From NCBI GenBank assembly GCA_017400415.1, contig JAFPTE010000006.1, positions 1 through 17,997 of the forward strand: 17,997 bases of DNA, in the 5' to 3' direction. Positions 6,158 to 13,436 of the stretch are shown here, piece by piece. The notes below the pieces were generated by a model. That model made no database searches and was not told the DNA's origin. It was given only the letters and a program-made list of their open reading frames with translations. Origin of the DNA: Oscillospiraceae bacterium. Lineage in GTDB: Bacteria; Bacillota; Clostridia; Oscillospirales; Oscillospiraceae. The first letter of the stretch is position 1. Each line of letters begins with the position of its first letter. The position numbers and the translations under genes are program-made.

Positions 6158-7302
6158 AAAAGACGATTACGGTCCTGGGCTCCACGGGCTCCATCGGCCG
6201 CCAGACCCTGGAGACTGCGGAGCACCTGGGAAACTTTGAAATAGCGGCCCTGACGGCAGGGAGGAACTCTGTCCTCCTGGAGGAGCAGTGCCGCAGGTTT
6301 TCTCCTGCCCTCGCCGCCCTGGAGGACGAGAGCGCCGCCCGTGACCTGCGGGTCCGGCTGGCGGATACCTCCGTCCGGGTCCTCTCCGGCCGGGAAGGGG
6401 TCCTTGAAGCGGCGGCCATGTACAGCGACGTGTGCCTTTCCTCCATCGTGGGCCTGGCGGGGCTTATGCCCACCTTGGCCGCCATAAGCACCGGAAACCG
6501 GCGCATAGCTCTGGCAAACAAGGAAACACTGGTATGCGGGGGCCATCTGGTGAAGGCGGCCCTCAGGGAGCATAACTGTGAGCTTATTCCCGTGGATTCG
6601 GAACATTCCGCAATTTTCCAGAGTCTAATGAGTGGGAGCCATTGTCAGGTGCGGCGCATCCTGCTGACGGCCTCCGGCGGTCCCTTCCGGGGCTGGAAGA
6701 GGTCCGAGCTTCAGGGTGTCACCCCTGCCATGGCACTGAAGCACCCCAACTGGTCCATGGGCGCAAAAATCACCGTCGACTCCGCCACCATGATGAACAA
6801 GGGCCTGGAGATAATCGAGGCCATGCACCTTTTCGACGTGGAGGCTGGGAGGATCAGGGTCCTTATCCACCCGGAGAGCATTCTCCACTCCGGCGTGGAG
6901 TTCTGCGACGGGGCCGTTATAGCCCAGCTGGGTCTGCCGGATATGCGGCTGCCCATCCAGCTGGCCATGACCTATCCTCAGAGAGTTGAGGGGCTGGGGG
7001 AGAGCCTGGACCTGTGCAGAATCGGCCGGCTGACCTTCCAGGAGCCGGACCCGGTCACATTCTCCCTTCTGGGCCTTGCCCAGAGAGTGGCGGGCCGGAC
7101 CGACGCCGCCCCGGTGGTTATGAACGGCGCCAATGAAGCGGCGGTGGACCTGTTCCTGCGGGAGAGAATCGGCTTTACGGATATATTCGAGTCCGTGGAA
7201 AAGGCCGTTGACGCTCTGGGTACGGGAAGCGCCGGCAGTGCGGAGGAGATTCTGCAGCGGGACAGGGAAGCCCGCCAATTCGTTATAAAGGAACTGACCT
7301 GA
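6154..7302 (+). CDS. dxr: 1-deoxy-D-xylulose 5-phosphate reductoisomerase
   Basis: Converts DXP to 2-C-methyl-D-erythritol 4-phosphate with NADPH, the first committed step of the MEP isoprenoid pathway and the fosmidomycin target. The 382-residue length is usual. Visible motifs are G-S-T-G-S-I-G-R-Q-T-L at residues 9-19 (NADPH binding), A-N-K-E-T-L at 121-126, P-V-D-S-E-H-S-A-I-F-Q with metal ligands Asp148 and Glu150, L-T-A-S-G-G-P-F-R, the substrate flap block H-P-N-W-S-M-G-A-K-I-T-V-D-S, and M-M-N-K-G-L-E with the third ligand Glu219. N-G-A-N-E-A-A-V is in the C-terminal domain. It starts inside the cdsA stop (ATGA) and its stop directly abuts the rseP ATG, which suggests coupled translation. 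Confidence 0.98.
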   Translation: MKKTITVLGSTGSIGRQTLETAEHLGNFEIAALTAGRNSVLLEEQCRRFSPALAALEDESAARDLRVRLADTSVRVLSGREGVLEAAAMYSDVCLSSIVGLAGLMPTLAAISTGNRRIALANKETLVCGGHLVKAALREHNCELIPVDSEHSAIFQSLMSGSHCQVRRILLTASGGPFRGWKRSELQGVTPAMALKHPNWSMGAKITVDSATMMNKGLEIIEAMHLFDVEAGRIRVLIHPESILHSGVEFCDGAVIAQLGLPDMRLPIQLAMTYPQRVEGLGESLDLCRIGRLTFQEPDPVTFSLLGLAQRVAGRTDAAPVVMNGANEAAVDLFLRERIGFTDIFESVEKAVDALGTGSAGSAEEILQRDREARQFVIKELT

Positions 7303-8352
7303 ATGTATATCTTGATTGCTGTCATTGCCTTCGGCATTCTGATAGCGGACCATGAGCTGGGACACTTTCTGGTGGCCAAGGCCTGCGGCGTGCAGGTGAA
7401 CGAGTTTGCCATCGGCATGGGCCCCGCCATTTTGAAAAAGCAGGGGAAGGAGACTCTCTATGCCCTGCGGCTTCTGCCCATCGGCGGCTACTGCGCCATG
7501 GAGGGAGAGGACGAGGACAGCGACAATCCCCGGGCCTTTACCTCCCAGCCCCGGTGGAAAAAGGCCCTGATTCTGGTGGCCGGAGCCGCCATGAATTTCA
7601 TTCTGGGCCTTGTAATCCTCCTTGTCCTCTACGCCGGCAGCTACGGCTTTGTGACAAATCAGGTATCTGAGGTAGTCGACGGCTTCAAATATGCCGAGAA
7701 CGGCATCCAGGCAGGTGACATAATCTATTCTGTGGACGGACACAGGATATATTATTCCACCGATTTTTCCACCTATATGTCCCGCACCGGGGACCGGAAG
7801 GATATAGTTGTCATCCGGGACGGGGAGAAGCTCACCCTTAAGGATTACGGCCTCAAGCCCGAGACCTATGTGGTGGACGGCCAGGAGGTCACCCGCTACG
7901 GCCTTACCTTCGCCGTAAAGCAGGCAAACGCCTGGGACTGCATTCAGTATTCCTGCTACACCGCCTTCAATTTTGTCCGCATGGTCTGGATGAGCCTGGG
8001 AGACCTGGTCACCGGCCGGGCAGGATTGGGCGATATGTCCGGAGTTGTGGGCATTGTGGGAATAATTAACGACGTGGGCAATTCATCCCCCACGGCGGCG
8101 GCCGCTGCCCAGGATATCGCCTATCTGGTGGCCTTCATCGCCGTGAACCTGTGCGTTATGAATCTGCTGCCCCTGCCTGCTCTGGACGGCGGGCGGATAC
8201 TCTTCCTTCTGGTGGATGCAGCAGCTGAGAAAGTTTTCCACAAGCGCATTGACCCCAAGTATGAGGGCTACGTGCACCTGGCGGGCATGGTTGCCCTGCT
8301 GGGCCTTATGGCTGTTGTGATGTTTAACGACGTTATGCGGATGATAAGGTGA
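7303..8352 (+). CDS. rseP: Site-2 membrane metalloprotease, RseP/RasP family
   Basis: An intramembrane zinc protease that cleaves membrane-embedded substrates such as anti-sigma factors and leftover signal peptides. The 349 residues begin with a hydrophobic segment carrying H-E-L-G-H at 17-21 (two zinc histidines and the catalytic Glu18). A membrane segment follows near residues 95-115. A PDZ-like domain lies roughly at 120-200 (G-I-Q-A-G-D-I-I-Y-S-V-D-G). The second zinc motif N-L-L-P-L-P-A-L-D-G-G-R at 287-298 supplies the third ligand, Asp295. A final hydrophobic segment is at the C-terminus. The position between dxr and polC is the conserved firmicute one. Its substrates cannot be told from this window. 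Confidence 0.95.
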   Translation: MYILIAVIAFGILIADHELGHFLVAKACGVQVNEFAIGMGPAILKKQGKETLYALRLLPIGGYCAMEGEDEDSDNPRAFTSQPRWKKALILVAGAAMNFILGLVILLVLYAGSYGFVTNQVSEVVDGFKYAENGIQAGDIIYSVDGHRIYYSTDFSTYMSRTGDRKDIVVIRDGEKLTLKDYGLKPETYVVDGQEVTRYGLTFAVKQANAWDCIQYSCYTAFNFVRMVWMSLGDLVTGRAGLGDMSGVVGIVGIINDVGNSSPTAAAAAQDIAYLVAFIAVNLCVMNLLPLPALDGGRILFLLVDAAAEKVFHKRIDPKYEGYVHLAGMVALLGLMAVVMFNDVMRMIR

Positions 8353-8356
8353 CATA

Positions 8357-9397
8357 ATGACAAGAAGAATAAACGTGGGCGGCGTTCCCATGGGGGGCGG
8401 AGCGCCCGTGACGGTACAGTCCATGTGCAACACGGACACCCGGGACCCTCAGGCCACGGCGGACCAGATTAACGCCATGGCCGCCGCCGGCTGCGATATC
8501 GTCCGGGTGGCCTGCCCGGATGAGAAGGCCGCAAGGGCCATATGTGAGATAAAAAAGCGCATAAAGCTGCCTCTGGTGGCGGATATACATTTCGACTACC
8601 GGTTGGCGCTTATCGCTCTTGAGGGCGGGGCAGACAAGATTCGCATAAACCCCGGCAACATCGGCAGCCCGGAGCGGGTCCGGATCGTGGCCCGGGCCTG
8701 TGAGGAGCGGGGCGCTCCCATCCGCATAGGCGTAAACTCCGGCTCCGTGGAGAAGGAGCTTCTGAGAAAATACGGCGGCCCCACCGCACAGGCTCTTGTG
8801 GAGAGCGCTCTGGGCCACTGCAGACTGCTGGAGGACGTGGGCTTCGGCGACTACTGCGTCTCCGTGAAGAGCTCCGACGTGCCCACCACCGTGGAGGCGT
8901 ACAGGCTCCTTTCCAAGGCCACCGATGCGCCCCTGCACCTGGGGGTCACCGAGGCGGGAACGGAGTATAACGGCACCGTTTCCTCCGCCGTGGGCATAGG
9001 CACCCTGCTTATGGAGGGCATCGGCGACACCATCCGTGTCTCCCTGACTGCGGACCCCCTACGGGAGGTGCCGGCTGGCCTTGCCATTCTGCGGGCTGCG
9101 GGGAAGAGAAAGGGCGGAGTGAAGTTCGTCTCCTGCCCCACCTGCGGAAGGACCGAAATTGACCTTATAAGCCTGGCAAACGACGTGGAGAGCCGGGTAA
9201 GAAATCTGAAAAAGGATATAACCGTGGCCGTTATGGGCTGCGTTGTGAACGGCCCCGGGGAGGCCCGGGAGGCCGACTTCGGCATTGCCGGAGGCAAGGG
9301 CGAGGGCGTTCTGTTCAAAAAAGGCCGGATTGTGGCCAAGGCTCCCTACGGCGAGCTGGCGGACAGGCTTATGGCCCTAATCAGCGAAGAGGATTGA
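8357..9397 (+). CDS. ispG: 4-hydroxy-3-methylbut-2-en-1-yl diphosphate synthase (flavodoxin)
   Basis: Penultimate MEP-pathway enzyme. It reductively opens MEcPP to HMBPP using a [4Fe-4S] cluster. The 346 residues start with a TIM-barrel domain (V-T-V-Q-S-M-C-N-T-D-T-R-D, P-L-V-A-D-I-H-F-D-Y, K-I-R-I-N-P-G-N-I-G, I-R-I-G-V-N-S-G-S). The C-terminal cluster domain has C-P-T-C-G-R (Cys260, Cys263) and M-G-C-V-V-N-G-P-G-E (Cys295, Glu302), giving the three-Cys-one-Glu ligand set. The start lies 4 nt after the rseP stop. This position is held by proS in B. subtilis; here a second isoprenoid gene fills it, which brings two MEP enzymes next to uppS. Confidence 0.97.
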   Translation: MTRRINVGGVPMGGGAPVTVQSMCNTDTRDPQATADQINAMAAAGCDIVRVACPDEKAARAICEIKKRIKLPLVADIHFDYRLALIALEGGADKIRINPGNIGSPERVRIVARACEERGAPIRIGVNSGSVEKELLRKYGGPTAQALVESALGHCRLLEDVGFGDYCVSVKSSDVPTTVEAYRLLSKATDAPLHLGVTEAGTEYNGTVSSAVGIGTLLMEGIGDTIRVSLTADPLREVPAGLAILRAAGKRKGGVKFVSCPTCGRTEIDLISLANDVESRVRNLKKDITVAVMGCVVNGPGEAREADFGIAGGKGEGVLFKKGRIVAKAPYGELADRLMALISEED

Positions 9398-9403
9398 GAT
9401 TTA

Positions 9404-12400
9404 ATGCCATCGGATAACACCGTTCCCATTCTTGAGATGTTTCCCTGCTGTCTGGAGGCGCCGGACCTGGCGGAGAGCCTGAAGACCGGCCGTGTTTCGG
9501 ACTGCCTGGTGGATCCCAGGAACAGAACGATAAACATAAAAGCAAAATTCGACGTCTACGTGGCCCCGGCCTTTCTGACTGCGGCGGAAAGACGCATAGC
9601 AAATAAATATTATCTCCGGGACTGCCATATTGCGCCCTCCTTCCCGCCTCCCAAGGGGGAGGACGTGAGCACAAACCCCATAAGGCCCATCTTCGGCAAG
9701 ATGCCCAAGGCACAGCTTATGAAGATGGCGGACCTGACGCTGGACTCTGACAAGGCCATGGTCCAGGGCACGGTCTTCGCCGTAAACGGCAAGGAGATTA
9801 AAAGCGGCGCCTACATACTGAACTTCGATATGACGGACGGCACCGGCTCTGTCCGGGTGACCCGCTTCATGCAGGATGAGGAACTGAAAAAGGCCGCTCT
9901 GACCATTTCCGTGGGCATGGACCTGACGGTCTACGGCTTCATGACCCTCAGCAAGTATGACGGGGAGGTCCTGGAGCCCAGGGCCATTTCCACCGCCCCC
10001 AAGCGTGAAGTGCGGCAGGATACCGCTCCCGAGAAGCGGGTAGAGCTCCATCTCCACACAAAAATGTCCACCATGGACGCCCTGACGGACACCAAGGAGG
10101 CCATCAACCGGGCCATCAAGTGGGGCCATAAGGCCATTGCCATTACGGACCACGGCGTCTGCCAGGCATTTCCGGACGCAATGAAGGCCGCCGGGGACAA
10201 AATAAAGGTTATCTACGGCTGCGAGGGTTATTATATAAACGATGTGGACGACCGTGTGGCCGTCTCCGGCACGGACGATATACCCCTGAACGGGGAGTTC
10301 GTGGCCTTCGATATTGAGACCACGGGCCTTTCCGCCATGGAGGACCGCATTACGGAAATCGGCGCAGTTCTCTTCCGGAACGGGCAGAAGCAGGAGGTTT
10401 TTCAGACCTTCTCAAATCCCGGGCGGCACATCCCCGGGGACATTACCCGGCTCACGGGCATTACGGACGAGATGGTTGCCGACGCTCCGGAGGAGGGGGA
10501 GGCCGTAAGGCGCTTTCTGGACTTTGCAGGGGGCAGACCCCTTCTGGCCCACAACGCAAACTTCGATATAAGCTTCATCGACGAGGCCGCCAAGCGCATG
10601 GGGTTTGAGTTTGCCCCCACCTTCATCGATACCCTGGCTCTTGCCCAGGCCATGAGCCCGGACCTTAAGAATCACAAGCTGGACGTGGTGGCCCGGGACC
10701 TGGAGCTGCCGGACTTTGAGCACCACAGGGCCTCCGACGATGCTATCACCTGCGGCCTTATCGGCGCCAGATACTTTGAGCTGATGGGCCGGGACGGGGT
10801 GGAGCGCCTTTCCCAGGTGAACGACTATATCCTTCCCCGCCGGAAGGAGGCCACCCATAAGCACCGCCAGCGCCCCATGCACATCATCGTTCTGGCAAAG
10901 AACAAGGTGGGCATCAAAAACCTTTACCGCATCGTCACCAAGAGCCATCTGGAGTTTCTGCGCCGGGTGCCCATCATGCCCAAGAGCGTGCTGATGGAGT
11001 ACCGTGAGGGGCTCATAATCGGCTCTGCCTGCGCTGCCGGCGAGGTCTTCAATACGGTGCTGGACAACAAGAGCAGGGCAGAGCAGCGGCGCATTGCCTC
11101 CTTTTATGACTATCTGGAAATCCAGCCCGTGTGCAATAACTTCTTCCTCATGGAGGGGGAGAGAGCCAGGGCCCACAGCATCGAGGACCTGCAGAACTTA
11201 AACCGCCGCATCCTGGAGCTGGGGGACGAGCTGGGAAAGCCCGTGGCGGCCACCGGGGACGTGCACTTTCTGGACCCGGAGGACGAGATCTTCCGCCATG
11301 TGCTGCTGACAGCCAAGGAGTTTGAGGACGGGGACAAGTCCCTGCCCATCTACTTCAAGACCACGGACGAGATGCTGGAGGAGTTCTCCTACCTGGGAGA
11401 CCGGGCAGAGGAGGTCGTGGTAAAGAACCCCAACCTTATTGCGGATATGGTGGAGGTCCTGCGGCCTCTGCCGCCGGCTGGCCAGCTCTTCGCCCCGAAA
11501 ATCGAAAACTCCGAGGAGGAGCTCAAGAGCCTGGTCTACGGCCGCATGCATGAGCTCTACGGAGAGAATCCCCCCGATATAGTGAAGGACAGGGTGGAGC
11601 AGGAGCTTCACGATATCCTGTCCCGCCATTACGACGTTATCTATATGTCCGCCCAGAAGCTGGTCCACGACAGCCTGGAGCACGGCTATCTGGTTGGGTC
11701 ACGAGGCAGCGTGGGCTCCTCCATCGTGGCCTATATGTCCGGCATCACGGAGGTCAACTCCCTGCCGCCCCATTACCGCTGCCCCAAGTGCAAGAACACG
11801 GAGTTCGTTCAGGACGGCTCCTACGGCTGCGGCGCCGATATGCCGGACAAAATCTGCCCGGTCTGCGGCTCAAAATACGATAAGGACGGCTTTGATATCC
11901 CCTTCGAGACCTTCCTGGGCTTCGGCGGCGACAAGGTGCCGGATATCGACCTTAACTTCTCCGGCGAGTACCAGGCCAACGCCCACAGGTACACAACGGA
12001 GCTCTTCGGCCCGGACCACGTGTTCCGGGCAGGCACAATCGGCACCGTGGCGGAGAAGACCGCCTACGGATACGTCAAGAAGTATCTTGAAAAAACCGGC
12101 AAGACCGTGTCCCGGGCGGAGGAGACCCGTCTGGCCCTGGGCTGCGTGGGCGTGAAGCGCACCACCGGTCAGCACCCCGGCGGCCTTGTGGTCATACCCC
12201 AGGATATGGAGATTGCGGACTTCTGTCCCGCCCAGCACCCGGCAGATGACGAGGGCACCGATATCATCACCACCCACTTTGAGTATCACTGCATGGAGGA
12301 AAACCTCCTGAAGCTGGACGAGCTGGGCCACGATGACCCCACCATGATAAGGATGCTGGAGGATATGACCGGGGAAAACGCCCGGCTCATACCCCTGGAC

Positions 12401-13381
12401 GACCCGGAGACCATGGGCATCTTCAAGTCCGCCGGCCCCCTGGGCCTGACGGATGACGACCCCATCATCGGCAAGACCGGCACCATAGGCATTCCGGAGT
12501 TCGGCACGGGCTTTACCCGCCAGATGCTGGTGGATACCCAGCCGGACACCTTCGACACCCTGGTGCGGCTTTCCGGCTTCTCCCACGGCACGGACGTGTG
12601 GCTGGGCAACGCCAAGGACCTTATCACCAGCGGCACCGCCACCGTCAAGGAGACCGTGGGCTGCCGTGACGATATCATGCTCTACCTTATCTCCCGGGGC
12701 CTGGACCCGAAAATGAGCTTCAAGATAATGGAGGCGGTCCGCAAGGGCAAGGTCAAGAAGGGCGGCTTCCAGGACGGCTGGGTGGACGCCATGAAGAGCC
12801 ACGGCGTGCCGGACTGGTACATTGAGTCCCTTTCCAAAATCGCCTACCTTTTCCCCAAGGCCCACGCAGTGGCCTACGTTATGATGGCCTTCCGCATCGC
12901 CTGGTTCAAGGTGCACAGGCCCCTGGAGTTCTACGCCGCCTACTTCTACCGCCGGAGCCAGAAGGATAACTTCGACGCCTCCATCATGACAAGAGGGGAG
13001 GACGTGGTCCTGGCAAAAATCAAGGAGATCCGGGGCAATGACGACTCCACCGATAAGGAGGACGGCCTGCTCACCACCCTGGAGGCCTGCTGGGAGTTCT
13101 ACAAGCGGGGCTTCAAGTTCGAGAATATCGACCTTTATGAGTCCGACGCCATCAGATTCAAGCTGACCCCCGGCGGCCTGCGGCCTCCCTTCGTGGCCAT
13201 CTCCGGCATGGGCGAGGCGGCGGCCAGGGACCTGGTGGAGCACAGAAACGATAAGGAATTCGTCTCCATAGAGGAGCTGAGCCTCAGCTGCCCCAAGGTC
13301 TCCAAGGCCCACATTGAGCAGCTTCGGGCTCTGGGCGCTCTCCGGGACCTGCCGGACGAGAGCCAGATGTCACTGTTTTAA
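9404..13381 (+). CDS. polC: DNA polymerase III alpha subunit, Gram-positive PolC type
   Basis: The replicative polymerase with built-in 3'-5' proofreading. Domains in order over 1325 residues: a short N-terminal region; an OB-fold (about 115-195); the first half of a PHP domain (H-L-H-T near 215, T-D-H-G near 247); a DEDD exonuclease inserted from about 300 to 460 (F-D-I-E-T-T-G with Asp303 and Glu305, H-N-A-N-F-D, H-R-A-S-D-D with His441 and Asp446); and the rest of PHP. The polymerase core carries G-S-R-G-S-V-G-S-S, a zinc-binding insert (Cys793, Cys796, Cys818, Cys821) and palm aspartates P-D-I-D-L-N-F (Asp847, Asp849), followed by the L-F-P-K-A-H-A-V-A-Y finger helix. It is about 110 residues shorter than B. 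subtilis PolC (1437), mainly at the N-terminus. It starts 6 nt after ispG. Confidence 0.98.
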   Translation: MPSDNTVPILEMFPCCLEAPDLAESLKTGRVSDCLVDPRNRTINIKAKFDVYVAPAFLTAAERRIANKYYLRDCHIAPSFPPPKGEDVSTNPIRPIFGKMPKAQLMKMADLTLDSDKAMVQGTVFAVNGKEIKSGAYILNFDMTDGTGSVRVTRFMQDEELKKAALTISVGMDLTVYGFMTLSKYDGEVLEPRAISTAPKREVRQDTAPEKRVELHLHTKMSTMDALTDTKEAINRAIKWGHKAIAITDHGVCQAFPDAMKAAGDKIKVIYGCEGYYINDVDDRVAVSGTDDIPLNGEFVAFDIETTGLSAMEDRITEIGAVLFRNGQKQEVFQTFSNPGRHIPGDITRLTGITDEMVADAPEEGEAVRRFLDFAGGRPLLAHNANFDISFIDEAAKRMGFEFAPTFIDTLALAQAMSPDLKNHKLDVVARDLELPDFEHHRASDDAITCGLIGARYFELMGRDGVERLSQVNDYILPRRKEATHKHRQRPMHIIVLAKNKVGIKNLYRIVTKSHLEFLRRVPIMPKSVLMEYREGLIIGSACAAGEVFNTVLDNKSRAEQRRIASFYDYLEIQPVCNNFFLMEGERARAHSIEDLQNLNRRILELGDELGKPVAATGDVHFLDPEDEIFRHVLLTAKEFEDGDKSLPIYFKTTDEMLEEFSYLGDRAEEVVVKNPNLIADMVEVLRPLPPAGQLFAPKIENSEEELKSLVYGRMHELYGENPPDIVKDRVEQELHDILSRHYDVIYMSAQKLVHDSLEHGYLVGSRGSVGSSIVAYMSGITEVNSLPPHYRCPKCKNTEFVQDGSYGCGADMPDKICPVCGSKYDKDGFDIPFETFLGFGGDKVPDIDLNFSGEYQANAHRYTTELFGPDHVFRAGTIGTVAEKTAYGYVKKYLEKTGKTVSRAEETRLALGCVGVKRTTGQHPGGLVVIPQDMEIADFCPAQHPADDEGTDIITTHFEYHCMEENLLKLDELGHDDPTMIRMLEDMTGENARLIPLDDPETMGIFKSAGPLGLTDDDPIIGKTGTIGIPEFGTGFTRQMLVDTQPDTFDTLVRLSGFSHGTDVWLGNAKDLITSGTATVKETVGCRDDIMLYLISRGLDPKMSFKIMEAVRKGKVKKGGFQDGWVDAMKSHGVPDWYIESLSKIAYLFPKAHAVAYVMMAFRIAWFKVHRPLEFYAAYFYRRSQKDNFDASIMTRGEDVVLAKIKEIRGNDDSTDKEDGLLTTLEACWEFYKRGFKFENIDLYESDAIRFKLTPGGLRPPFVAISGMGEAAARDLVEHRNDKEFVSIEELSLSCPKVSKAHIEQLRALGALRDLPDESQMSLF

Positions 13382-13436
13382 AGCCGGTCCCGGGCAGACC
13401 GTTCAGACAATAATTCGCAAAAGGAGCACTTGCATA

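Noticed and set aside
11870..13312. 480-codon minus-strand frame
   Set aside because: It is antisense to the polymerase core of polC, with no family resemblance and no ribosome binding site.
13385..13401. Hairpin CGGTC/GACCG between polC and the kinase
   Set aside because: The stem is 5 bp with no T-run; it is too weak to call a terminator, so the kinase gene may be read through from polC.
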